A stretch of 23,540 bases of DNA from CAZNVG01 sp964576475. GTDB taxonomy: Bacteria; Patescibacteriota; Saccharimonadia; Saccharimonadales; CAZNVG01. Shown here one piece after another: positions 7,273 through 14,576 of this stretch. The DNA lies in assembly GCA_964576475.1 (NCBI GenBank), contig CAZNVG010000016.1, positions 1 through 23,540 of the forward strand. Reading direction: 5' to 3'. The position numbers and the translations under genes were made by a program. The first letter of the stretch is position 1, and every line of letters begins with the position of its first letter. The notes below the pieces were generated by a model. That model did no database searches. It worked only from the letters and a program-made list of their open reading frames with translations, and was not told the DNA's origin.

Positions 7273-8889
7273 ATGTCAAAACAAGCCACCAAATACATAT
7301 TTGTAACAGGTGGTGTTCTCTCCGGGTTGGGCAAGGGTATCACCGCGGCAAGTATTGGAAATATATTAAAGAGTCGTGGACTAAAGGTTAATATTCAAAA
7401 ATGCGACCCTTATTTGAATGTTGACGCTGGAACATTAAACCCTGCAGAGCACGGTGAGTGTTTTGTCACAAAAGACGGCGCTGAAACTGATCTAGATCTC
7501 GGTCACTATGAGCGCTTTATGGATATTGAGCTGACACGTAACAGCTCATTAATGAGTGGACGTATGCTTCTTGGGCTTATTAAGGATGAACGGGCTGGAA
7601 AGTTCTTGGGCAAGACCGTACAGGTGATCCCACATTTTACTGATGCAATCAAAGAAAACATCATGAATACTGGCCGAGGTTTTGATGTTCATATTGTTGA
7701 GATCGGGGGAACAGTTGGCGATTATGAAAGCCCGGCATTTATCGAGGCGATTAGAGAATTAGGTGTGCGTGTAGGGAGGGAAAATTCACTATATGTGCAT
7801 CTGGTGTATGTACCATATCTGGGGACGAGTAAAGAGTTCAAAACCAAACCGGCTCAAAACGCCGTCCGTGATCTACGATCAGTAGGTATTCAACCTGATA
7901 TTTTAGCCGTGCGTACCGAGGCGCCAGCTCCAGAGACTATAATTCCTAAACTCTCAGCATACACCGGGGTGGAGCCAGCTGGTATAGCACTGCTTCCTAA
8001 TGCGGCAACTGTCTACGAAATCCCTCTCACGCTAGAGGATGCAGGCATCGGTGAGTATATCGTGGCAAGATTGGGAATAAAAGCGAAAAAGCCAAACAAC
8101 AAAGTTTGGAAACAAATGGTGATGAGAGCAAGCGAGGATCACGGCAAAATTATCAAAGTTGGGATTGTTGCCAAATACCTCGACAACAACGATACATATA
8201 TGTCGGTGGTTGAGGCGTTGAAGTCGGCTGCCTGGAAGCATAAGTCGCACGTAGAGCTGAACTGGGTAGACGCCGAAGGACTTGAGGAAATGTCAGAAGC
8301 CGAAGTGCGCAAAGAGATGGGCAAGTATGACGGCATCGTAGTACCTGGAGGATTTGGTGTGAGGGGCTTTGAAGGTAAGGTAAGTGCTGCTCAGAGTGCG
8401 ATCAAGACAAAACAGCCGTATCTCGGTCTCTGCCTAGGGCTGCATGCGGCAGTAGTCGGACTGGCTAGAAAGTGCGGTATGGAAGAAGCCAACTCCACTG
8501 AATTTGATGCAAACAGCCCAAACCCAGTCATTAGTTTAATGGATGAGCAGCAGGGTAAAGAAAATACTGGCGGTACAATGCGGCTTGGTGACTACGATTG
8601 TGTTTTGACGCACAAAACGATTGCAGAGCGACTATATAAGTCAAAGACGATCGTTGAGAGGCACAGGCACCGCTATGAGTTCAATAATGACTATCGAGCA
8701 GTATTGCAGGAGAGTGGGTTAATCATATCTGGACTATCTCCTGATGGACTGCTTGTTGAAATGATTGAGATGGCAGATCATCCGTTCTTTGTGGCGACGC
8801 AAGCGCACCCGGAGTTTAAATCTCGACCCAATCGTCCTCATCCACTTTTTGACGGATTTGTAGAAGCCGTATTGCATGGAAAAGCATAA
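7273..8889 (+). CDS. pyrG: CTP synthase
   Basis: 538 residues, the usual length. It makes CTP from UTP, ATP and glutamine. The N-terminal synthetase domain shows the P-loop-like Gly-Gly-Val-Leu-Ser-Gly-Leu-Gly-Lys-Gly near residue 14. The C-terminal class I glutamine amidotransferase domain has nucleophile Cys387 (Gly-Leu-Cys-Leu-Gly) and the His512/Glu514 pair (Ala-His-Pro-Glu-Phe). A Shine-Dalgarno AAGGAG lies 7 nt before the ATG. The gene is probably read from the ctpA promoter as well, since only 13 nt separate them. All catalytic parts look intact. Confidence 0.97.
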   Translation: MSKQATKYIFVTGGVLSGLGKGITAASIGNILKSRGLKVNIQKCDPYLNVDAGTLNPAEHGECFVTKDGAETDLDLGHYERFMDIELTRNSSLMSGRMLLGLIKDERAGKFLGKTVQVIPHFTDAIKENIMNTGRGFDVHIVEIGGTVGDYESPAFIEAIRELGVRVGRENSLYVHLVYVPYLGTSKEFKTKPAQNAVRDLRSVGIQPDILAVRTEAPAPETIIPKLSAYTGVEPAGIALLPNAATVYEIPLTLEDAGIGEYIVARLGIKAKKPNNKVWKQMVMRASEDHGKIIKVGIVAKYLDNNDTYMSVVEALKSAAWKHKSHVELNWVDAEGLEEMSEAEVRKEMGKYDGIVVPGGFGVRGFEGKVSAAQSAIKTKQPYLGLCLGLHAAVVGLARKCGMEEANSTEFDANSPNPVISLMDEQQGKENTGGTMRLGDYDCVLTHKTIAERLYKSKTIVERHRHRYEFNNDYRAVLQESGLIISGLSPDGLLVEMIEMADHPFFVATQAHPEFKSRPNRPHPLFDGFVEAVLHGKA

Positions 8890-8909
8890 GCAGGCATAAT
8901 AGTGACATT

Positions 8910-9314
8910 ATGACTAAAGACGAAAAACCAACCGCAACAAATCAGAAGAAAATTCTCCTAGTGGAGGATGACGATGGTCTCGCGAGCGTATATCGTATGC
9001 GTCTCGAGAGCGAAGGATTCGATGTCAATCGAGTAGCAAACGGAGAAAATGCGCTCTCAACAGCAGTAGAATATAAACCTGATCTCATATTACTTGATGT
9101 GATGATGCCTAAAATAAGCGGTTTTGAAGTGCTTGATATCCTGCGTAACACAGCAGAGACTAAAAGCATTAAAATCATTATGCTTACAGCTCTGTCACAG
9201 GACAAAGATAAGGAAAAAGCGCAACAACTTGGTGCCGATGACTTCTTAGTGAAGAGTCAGGTTGTGATTGCTGACGTTATCGAGCGCGTCAAACACCATC
9301 TCGCAGCAGCTTAA
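8910..9314 (+). CDS. stand-alone response regulator receiver protein
   Basis: 134 residues consisting of one complete CheY-like receiver domain and no output domain. The acidic pocket is Glu19-Asp20-Asp21, the phosphoacceptor Asp63 (Leu-Leu-Asp-Val-Met-Met-Pro), the switch Thr93 and the conserved Lys115. It should accept phosphate from a histidine kinase, but no matching kinase is encoded in the window; the kinase-like protein at 16274 lacks its histidine. Short basic and polar tails flank the domain. There is no Shine-Dalgarno sequence. CATAAT (8895-8900) lies 9 nt before the ATG and could be a -10 box for a near-leaderless transcript. The same bases form a 6-bp inverted repeat with ATTATG over the start codon. 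The target is unknown. Confidence 0.9.
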   Translation: MTKDEKPTATNQKKILLVEDDDGLASVYRMRLESEGFDVNRVANGENALSTAVEYKPDLILLDVMMPKISGFEVLDILRNTAETKSIKIIMLTALSQDKDKEKAQQLGADDFLVKSQVVIADVIERVKHHLAAA

Positions 9315-9331
9315 ATACATCTGTTACATAA

Positions 9332-9360
9332 TTGACACTAGCACAATATTGTGCTAGTGT
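9332..9360 (+). promoter_or_regulatory. consensus promoter with palindromic spacer
   Basis: TTGACA (9332-9337), a 17-bp spacer and TGC TAGTGT (extended -10, hexamer 9355-9360). The 20-bp stretch CTAGCACAATATTGTGCTAG (9338-9357) is a perfect palindrome filling the spacer and entering the -10. This is the position of a classical repressor operator. It could alternatively act as the transcript-end hairpin of the receiver gene. TATATT at 9364-9369 is a second possible -10. The leader is about 17 nt, A-rich and without a Shine-Dalgarno sequence. Confidence 0.65.
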
Positions 9361-9383
9361 TTATATATTAAACAAAAACACAC

Positions 9384-10820
9384 ATGACACTTGAAACTGC
9401 ACCAAACCCATTCCAGCACGAAGCTGACTCTCGAAGACAAGAGATCAGCGCATATTTGCAATCGAATTTTGTCGAGCAACAAGGAGCGCTAAGTGTTTAT
9501 CACACGAGAGGTGAGTCATTGGACCCGCGCTTCAGTGCTGTAAGCGAAGATGGTGCCGCCAGCCAGCTTATGGGGTTCATTGAAGTGGGTAGTAAGTTTT
9601 ATAGTGTGACAGAGACAGCAGCTTTTGTTGACGGCAAAAATACGTCGTTCTTATCACTGAACGCCGTACCGCGCTATAAAGAGGGTCACAATGAAGCACA
9701 GGTGGTTTTCGAGCGTGGTCAGCTTGATCATGAAGTAGAGGACTCGTTTCTTGGTAGAGTAAGGTTTGTCGACAACCCAAATGGGAATAGAGGTATTGAG
9801 TTACGCGATGTACCGCATGCTCGATTCTTCGCGGCTCATGAGAAGCAGGCACCACAAAAGCAAGATGAACGTAAGCTAAGTTTCGGTGCATTAAAACGCA
9901 CACTGCAACGATTACCGGTTGAACAAGAAGTGTTAACTCCCAACGTTTGGGTACCCCGTGCACGAGACATTAAGGGGTCTCTGGAGGAGCAGGAAGACTA
10001 TGCTCGCACGAAGCAAGAAACAGCAGAAGGTATAGCACGACAACAGCAGATTGAGGCACAGCGTTCACAAGCTGAGACAGAAAGCACAAAGGCTATACTA
10101 GAGGAAGAGGGTGTCGCGAGTAATCCTGAGATGACGGCGCAGCTTGATGCAAGGATTCGTCCATACCGCGAGCGTATTAACTGGTTGAATAGTCGTGAAC
10201 ATGAATTGATGAAGAAGGATGTTCGTTCGATGGAAGAACACCAAGAAATTCACGATGTACAGCAAGAGCGAGCCAGGCTAATACCTGAGGCGATGCAGCT
10301 CGCCGATGCAATTGTGGATCCGTTTGTTCGTGAGCGAGTCGCTAAGCTTTCAAAGATTCGCGGAATCCCATTTGAAAAAATGGATATTGATTGGAGTAAA
10401 TTACGGGTTGCTGAATTGCGGGGAACCGGTGCCAGAATGGCGTATCTAGGACAGCTAGATACGCCAAGTAGGCTAACTTCTTGGGGAGGCTCCTCTGCCG
10501 GCAAGAGTAGTCCGGTAAAAGGTTCCCGAGTAAGTACAAGCACAGGAAGGGTGATTGAGCTTGCTAAAAGCATGCTTGTCGAGCAGTGGGTTCCAGGGAC
10601 TCCCTACCATAAGCAAGACGAGAGGAACATGTACGAGCAAAAGTATCATACAATTGATGCTCGAGATCGAACGGGTCGAACGGTCAAAATACCGGTGTAT
10701 GAAACGGGACTCGGAAATCACAGACCAGCCGCTGAAATGGCACTGTATGGTCCTTTTGCAACAATAAATCTATACAACGAAACCAATACTTCTGTAGGTT
10801 CGCGCTGGAGTGTAAGCTAA
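9384..10820 (+). CDS. 478-residue protein of unknown function with helical middle region
   Basis: No family recognised. Residues ~1-165 are a mixed alpha/beta region. Residues ~195-320 are strongly charged and helical (Glu/Gln/Arg/Lys-rich, coiled-coil-like). Residues ~330-478 hold a Ser/Gly-rich linker and a final domain with many aromatic residues. There is no signal peptide or transmembrane segment, so it is probably cytoplasmic. The gene stands alone between a palindromic promoter and a bidirectional terminator, so it is a monocistron with its own regulation. The stop codon lies inside a perfect 10-bp hairpin. ATG 9384 follows an A-rich leader. A Walker-A-like string near residue 370 lacks the expected surrounding fold and I do not count it. 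Confidence 0.85.
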   Translation: MTLETAPNPFQHEADSRRQEISAYLQSNFVEQQGALSVYHTRGESLDPRFSAVSEDGAASQLMGFIEVGSKFYSVTETAAFVDGKNTSFLSLNAVPRYKEGHNEAQVVFERGQLDHEVEDSFLGRVRFVDNPNGNRGIELRDVPHARFFAAHEKQAPQKQDERKLSFGALKRTLQRLPVEQEVLTPNVWVPRARDIKGSLEEQEDYARTKQETAEGIARQQQIEAQRSQAETESTKAILEEEGVASNPEMTAQLDARIRPYRERINWLNSREHELMKKDVRSMEEHQEIHDVQQERARLIPEAMQLADAIVDPFVRERVAKLSKIRGIPFEKMDIDWSKLRVAELRGTGARMAYLGQLDTPSRLTSWGGSSAGKSSPVKGSRVSTSTGRVIELAKSMLVEQWVPGTPYHKQDERNMYEQKYHTIDARDRTGRTVKIPVYETGLGNHRPAAEMALYGPFATINLYNETNTSVGSRWSVS

Positions 10821-10837
10821 AGAAGTATTTAGCTTAC
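10812..10837 (+). other. hairpin over the stop codon (10-bp perfect stem, 6-nt loop)
   Basis: GTAAGCTAAA (10812-10821) pairs with TTTAGCTTAC (10828-10837). The TAA stop (10818-10820) is in the 5' arm. No T-run follows, so it is not the terminator, which lies 20 bases further on. It may protect the mRNA 3' end. Confidence 0.6.
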
Positions 10838-10851
10838 ATGAGGAAGGTAGT

Positions 10852-10883
10852 AAAAAAACCGACACTTAAGCGTGTCGGTTTTT
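10852..10883. terminator. bidirectional intrinsic terminator
   Basis: ACCGACAC (10858-10865), loop TTAAGC, GTGTCGGT (10872-10879), flanked by an A-run on the left and TTTTT on the right. It therefore works on both strands and separates the convergent 478-residue gene (plus) and rpmA (minus). Confidence 0.9.
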
Positions 10884-10903
10884 GTCATCGATAGAAATAA
10901 AAT

Positions 10904-11176
10904 CTATTGAACGCTGACTTCTGTGCGACGAACTGTCTTACCGGTGAAACGGCGGATTTTTGTTTGTCGGAAAGTGACGATTCCGTCTTTCATTGCATAG
11001 ATCGTGAAGTCTCTACCATATGCAGTTCCTGGGCCAGCAAGTTTGTTGCGACCGACCTGACGAACTATGATGCCTCCGGTGCGGACTTTTTCGCCACCAA
11101 ATAACTTAACACCAAGACGTTGTCCTGGGCTATCGTGTACGTTTTTAGCTGAGCCACCGGCTTTGACATGTGACAT
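10904..11176 (-). CDS. rpmA: 50S ribosomal protein L27
   Basis: 90 residues. The N-terminus Met-Ser-His-Val-Lys-Ala-Gly-Gly-Ser and the conserved core (Gly-Gln-Arg-Leu-Gly-Val-Lys, Ile-Val-Arg-Gln-x-Gly, Gly-x-Gly-Arg-Asp) identify L27, whose N-terminal tail reaches the peptidyl-transferase centre. There is no N-terminal cleavage extension of the Firmicutes type. The start lies 5 nt after the stop of the Trm11-like gene and the ribosome site (AGGA) is inside the end of that gene, so the two form an operon. The usual partners rplU (L21) and obg are not adjacent, which is an uncommon setting for L27. The bidirectional terminator ends the operon. Confidence 0.95.
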   Translation of the reverse strand: MSHVKAGGSAKNVHDSPGQRLGVKLFGGEKVRTGGIIVRQVGRNKLAGPGTAYGRDFTIYAMKDGIVTFRQTKIRRFTGKTVRRTEVSVQ

Positions 11177-11181
11177 TAAAC

Positions 11182-12363
11182 TTAGTCCTTCTTTCTTATC
11201 AGTACTACTAGCTCGCGGCCGACAAATTGACTATCGCGGTAATAAATCAGATCCCGGCTATCCGCATGAGCAAAACTCAGACGAGTATACCCCAGATTCT
11301 CGAGGTCGTCAAGCAGGGGAAGGTGTACGAAATTCCGGCCAGTCTTCCAGGCTGGTATCGCAAGACAGAGCCTGAAGCCAGGTTTTGTTTGCGAAGCAAT
11401 GTTCTCAAGTGTTTTGCGATGTAGTTTTTCTGCTTGTTCGATGAGCTCACGGAGGAGGCCAGGAGGAGGAGTGGAGTGTAGTGGTTTGCCAAGATATGTT
11501 TCGGCGGCTATGGTGTTGATTTTTAGGTCAGACCAATTAGCAGTCGTGGCGTCGGCTTTATAGATTTTTGTGGACAGAGCCTTGGTGGACTTTTCGATCA
11601 GCTGCTTAATGTTCTGGTTCGCATAGTCGACCATGCGCTGGTCAAGATCTGTGCCAAAAGCATGATGCCCCATAAGTAGCGCTTCCTGCACAATCACACC
11701 GCTGCCACAGAATGGATCCAGGAGTGATGCTTTGTCTACACCACCAGTCGCAAGATTTATAATGATCTGTGCTAGCTTTGGCGGTAGCATGCCAATCTTT
11801 GCGTCGCGCATGGGGCGTCCGTAGTCACGCTCACTGTAGCCTGCGATGTCTTGTATTTGTGTGGTCTGCGCGAGGAAAGTCTTATCCCCGTCTCTTATAA
11901 ATAGCAACTCTAACCCAGTAGGGCCTGTCAGTTGGTTATGAATAATTTGAGCGGAATTTAGTTCTGGTAGTTTATTGGGTACGACACGGGCAGATCTGCC
12001 AGATACTGTTATGCTTTTTTTGATCGCAAGCCCTGCCGAGTGAATATCGCGAACGGGTACGTTGAGACCGTATACACTGAGCCCCAAGCGAATTTTGCCT
12101 TCCGGTATTAATGGCAGATGATCTGGCATGGACTTAATGACGTATGTTACAAGTTTTCGCCAGTCAGTAGTATCTAGTATCGTCAAAAGCTTCGCTGCCT
12201 TGATAGTGCCGCCCAGTCTACTAAGCTCAAAGGTCTTTGGATCGACAGACACCTCAACTGAAGAATCGCCAATTGGTCGGATAACCTCTGGTCCGAAAGT
12301 AGATTCTAACTCAGCTAGGCCGAGCGCGGGTTGTCGCCCCAAAATACATATGGTTGATTGCAT
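11182..12363 (-). CDS. THUMP/Trm11-type RNA methyltransferase (COG1041-like), variant catalytic motif
   Basis: 393 residues from ATG 12363. The N-terminal ~170 residues fit a THUMP-type RNA-binding region. The linker 'Ser-Glu-Arg-Asp-Tyr-Gly-Arg-Pro' and 'Gly-Met-Leu-Pro-Pro-Lys-Leu-Ala-Gln' (~177-209) is characteristic of the Trm11/TrmG10 family, which methylates guanosine N2 in tRNA (position 10). The SAM-binding motif is Asp216-Pro-Phe-Cys-Gly-Ser-Gly222, with the acidic ribose ligand near Asp239. The catalytic Asp-Pro-Pro-Tyr expected around 288 is replaced by Ala-Glu-Thr-Tyr-Leu-Gly (287-292). The start is chosen because TATAAT on the minus strand ends 7 nt upstream; an ATG 33 nt further out lies upstream of that box. 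rpmA follows after 5 nt. The substrate is unproven. Confidence 0.82.
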   Translation of the reverse strand: MQSTICILGRQPALGLAELESTFGPEVIRPIGDSSVEVSVDPKTFELSRLGGTIKAAKLLTILDTTDWRKLVTYVIKSMPDHLPLIPEGKIRLGLSVYGLNVPVRDIHSAGLAIKKSITVSGRSARVVPNKLPELNSAQIIHNQLTGPTGLELLFIRDGDKTFLAQTTQIQDIAGYSERDYGRPMRDAKIGMLPPKLAQIIINLATGGVDKASLLDPFCGSGVIVQEALLMGHHAFGTDLDQRMVDYANQNIKQLIEKSTKALSTKIYKADATTANWSDLKINTIAAETYLGKPLHSTPPPGLLRELIEQAEKLHRKTLENIASQTKPGFRLCLAIPAWKTGRNFVHLPLLDDLENLGYTRLSFAHADSRDLIYYRDSQFVGRELVVLIRKKD

Positions 12364-12373
12364 ATGGTTGATT
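12347..12373. repeat. tandem direct repeat, 14 bp with 13 identical
   Basis: CATATGGTTGATTG (12347-12360) is followed directly by CATATGGTTGATTA (12361-12374). On the minus strand the repeat spans the start codon of the Trm11-like gene and puts two ATGs 14 nt apart in different frames. Only the one preceded at 7 nt by the -10 box leads into the gene. It looks like a recent slippage duplication. Confidence 0.75.
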
Positions 12374-12376
12374 ATA
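12371..12376 (-). promoter_or_regulatory. -10 box of the Trm11-like gene (leaderless start)
   Basis: TATAAT on the minus strand, ending 7 nt before ATG 12363. It faces the -10 of the flippase-like gene, 22 bp away. Confidence 0.65.
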
Positions 12377-12398
12377 GCTCGAGAGAGGTGTTTCACGC

Positions 12399-12404
12399 TA
12401 TAAT
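12399..12404 (+). promoter_or_regulatory. -10 box of the flippase-like gene (leaderless start)
   Basis: TATAAT ending 7 nt before ATG 12412. The two divergent start codons are separated by only 48 bp, so the promoters share all upstream DNA and one polymerase may block the other. Confidence 0.65.
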
Positions 12405-12411
12405 GGTAACT

Positions 12412-13428
12412 ATGAAATCCAAGACCTTCTTTAGCATTGCTGCCGTAGTGGCAATGGCAGCAGTAATATATGTTGCCCGTGCGGATATTGTCGAGGCATG
12501 GAAGAAGCTACCTGAAGCAAATCCATGGCTACTTTTAATGCTTATTCCTACGCAGTTGCTTGGGTATCATGCAAATGCAAAATTGTACGAAAAATACTTT
12601 GCCGCATTCGGCAACTCAGTTGCATACAAACCTTTGTATCGTATGGCTGTTGAGCTAAATTTTGTGAACCATGTCTTTCCTAGCGGAGGGCTGTCAGGGG
12701 CTTCTTATATCTCTTTCAAGCTAAAAAAATGGGGTGTTAGTACTGCTAAAGCAACACTAGCAATTATTGCGCGCTTCGGTATGCTTTTTTTAACGTTTCA
12801 AGTATTGATGCTCGTAGGTATTCTTGCGCTTGTTGTTAGAGGGCACGCGTATAAGGCAACAATAATTATCACAATAGCTTTAGGAGCTCTTTTCCTGATA
12901 GGCGGTTTTTTTGCTATCTACATCATTAGTAGTCGTAAGCGCAGTACCGCATTGACCAACGCAGTTATTCGAACAGTAAACTGGGTGGTTCGAGTATTTC
13001 ACATCAAACGAGATCGACTGATACAAGAAGAAAAGGTAGCCTCGACATTAAAAGAGCTGAATAAAGACTATATCGCTCTGATGCTTGAACGGCACAAACT
13101 AAGATCTCCAACGCTATATTCTTTACTCGTTAACATAACTGAAGTAGCCTCAATTTATTTTGTATATCTTGCGTTTGGACAGCCGGTGAACTTTGGGGCG
13201 GTCATAATCGCATATGGTGTCGCAAATGTGGCTGGAGCTGTTGCGGCAATTCCGGGCGGCATTGGTGTCTACGAAAGCCTTATGACGATAGTAATGGTGT
13301 CGGCAGGTGTCCCTGCAGGAGTAAGCCTTTCAGTAACTGTTGTATATCGTGTTATCAATATGGCGGTGTTCATTCCGATAGGTTACGTATTCTATCAACA
13401 CTCGCTTCAGGAAAAAACAAGTGAATGA
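12412..13428 (+). CDS. lysylphosphatidylglycerol synthase TM-region/UPF0104-like flippase-like membrane protein
   Basis: 338 residues with about eight hydrophobic segments. The family landmarks are present: 'Asn-His-Val-Phe-Pro-Ser-Gly-Gly-Leu-Ser-Gly' at ~85-95 and 'Ala-Ile-Pro-Gly-Gly-Ile-Gly-Val-Tyr-Glu' near residue 280. These match the membrane domain of MprF and free-standing UPF0104 proteins, which are thought to move lipids or lipid-linked molecules across the membrane. No aminoacyl-transferase domain is attached, so it should not make lysyl-lipid itself. The start at 12412 is chosen because a TATAAT ends 7 nt upstream; more distal in-frame ATGs would lie before the transcript start. 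The end overlaps xseA by 8 nt. The lipid substrate is unknown. Confidence 0.85.
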   Translation: MKSKTFFSIAAVVAMAAVIYVARADIVEAWKKLPEANPWLLLMLIPTQLLGYHANAKLYEKYFAAFGNSVAYKPLYRMAVELNFVNHVFPSGGLSGASYISFKLKKWGVSTAKATLAIIARFGMLFLTFQVLMLVGILALVVRGHAYKATIIITIALGALFLIGGFFAIYIISSRKRSTALTNAVIRTVNWVVRVFHIKRDRLIQEEKVASTLKELNKDYIALMLERHKLRSPTLYSLLVNITEVASIYFVYLAFGQPVNFGAVIIAYGVANVAGAVAAIPGGIGVYESLMTIVMVSAGVPAGVSLSVTVVYRVINMAVFIPIGYVFYQHSLQEKTSE

Positions 13429-14533
13429 CCTGACGTTTAGCGTCACAGAGTTCCTGTCTGTTATTAATCAAACTCTTGAATTCGCATTTCCTATCGTTAC
13501 GATAGAAGGTGAGTTGTCCGAACTTAGAATCAGTAAAGGCAAATGGTTATACTTTAAACTTAAAGACGATACAGCTTCAGTGAACTGCTTCGGTACTGTG
13601 TATATGTTACCAGGCCCTTTGGAAGATGGTATGAAGGTGAAGGTTACTGGTGCTCCTCGACATCACTTACAGTACGGCTTCAGCTTTAATGCACAGAATA
13701 TTGCTGTCAGCGGGGAAGGTAGCCTAAAGAGAGCGCAAGACTTATTGCAACAAAAGCTAACCAAAGAGGGGCTTTTCGACGATGCGAGAAAGCGGGTGTT
13801 GCCGTCAGTACCTGAGCGCATAGGGTTGATAACGTCACGAGGCTCTGCAGCAGAAGCGGATTTTATTAAGATTCTTGCCGAGCGATGGGCGGGCGTGGAG
13901 ATACTACTTAGAGATAGCCTTGTGCAGGGGATAGAAGCTCCAAACCAACTTGTACAAGCTATAACAGAATTTAACCAACTGGAGCATCCGCCAGAGGTGC
14001 TCGTCATAATTAGGGGCGGCGGTAGTCAAGATGATTTAGCTGCGTTCAGTGACGAAAGGGTGGTAAGGGCTGTTTCAGCGAGTCGTGTGCCGACACTTAT
14101 TGCAATTGGGCACGAGGTAGACCTCAGTCTTGCCGAGATGACAGCCGACAAGAGGGCCAGCACTCCAAGTAACGCAGCGCAGTTACTTGTGCCTGACAAG
14201 CACTATGTTGTAGGCGCTGCCCGGGGAGAGCTTAAGACACTTGGCGACATCGTAGAAGTCCGTATCCTAGAGCAGATAAAACATATACATAGAGATGTCG
14301 GTTCGGCGAGTAAAATAGTAGACGATTTAGCTACTCGACTTCGAAGTCTAATAGAGAACAATAAAGTGCTTCTGAATTCGTATGATCCTCGGGCAATACT
14401 ACAAAGAGGATACGCTATTATAAGTAGATCAAATCAGTCAATTCACTCCGTCAAACAACTAAGTGTGGGGGAATCGGTGTCTGTTCGGCTACATGATGGG
14501 CGACTTTCAGCCGAAATTACCTCATTAGACTAG
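13421..14533 (+). CDS. xseA: exodeoxyribonuclease VII large subunit
   Basis: 370 residues, shorter than the ~450 of E. coli, with the loss in the C-terminal helical part. The N-terminal OB-fold (~1-100) binds single-stranded DNA. The catalytic domain carries 'Ile-Arg-Gly-Gly-Gly-Ser-x-x-Asp-Leu' near 200 and 'Ile-Gly-His-Glu-Val-Asp' near 230, the hallmarks of XseA. The 'Arg-Gly-Tyr-Ala-Ile' near 330 is also typical. With XseB it degrades single-stranded DNA into short pieces. The start is GTG at 13421, overlapping the previous gene by 8 nt, which implies coupling. Unlike the common xseA-xseB arrangement, a 49-residue gene with its own strong promoter lies between the two subunits. Confidence 0.94.
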   Translation: MNDLTFSVTEFLSVINQTLEFAFPIVTIEGELSELRISKGKWLYFKLKDDTASVNCFGTVYMLPGPLEDGMKVKVTGAPRHHLQYGFSFNAQNIAVSGEGSLKRAQDLLQQKLTKEGLFDDARKRVLPSVPERIGLITSRGSAAEADFIKILAERWAGVEILLRDSLVQGIEAPNQLVQAITEFNQLEHPPEVLVIIRGGGSQDDLAAFSDERVVRAVSASRVPTLIAIGHEVDLSLAEMTADKRASTPSNAAQLLVPDKHYVVGAARGELKTLGDIVEVRILEQIKHIHRDVGSASKIVDDLATRLRSLIENNKVLLNSYDPRAILQRGYAIISRSNQSIHSVKQLSVGESVSVRLHDGRLSAEITSLD

Positions 14534-14547
14534 ACAATGTGCTTATA

Positions 14548-14576
14548 TTGACATCTTGTAAATATAGTGCTAATGT
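14548..14576 (+). promoter_or_regulatory. consensus promoter of the 49-residue gene
   Basis: TTGACA (14548-14553), a 17-bp spacer and TGC TAATGT (hexamer 14571-14576). The 16 bases ending the -10 differ at only two positions from those of the promoter at 9332 (AATATTGTGCTAGTGT against AATATAGTGCTAATGT), but the palindrome is not preserved here. The leader of about 20 nt is A-rich without a Shine-Dalgarno sequence. Confidence 0.65.

Noticed and set aside
10489..10512. Walker-A-like Gly-Gly-Ser-Ser-Ala-Gly-Lys-Ser in the 478-residue protein
   Set aside because: It lies in a Ser/Gly-rich linker, with no preceding hydrophobic strand and no Walker B candidate. It is probably coincidence of composition.
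11067..11424. Plus-strand open frames within rpmA and the Trm11-like gene
   Set aside because: They are antisense shadows of well-identified genes, with composition unlike real proteins and no start signals.
12347..12374. Start of a CRISPR or larger repeat array
   Set aside because: Only two directly adjacent units without spacers; best explained as slippage duplication.
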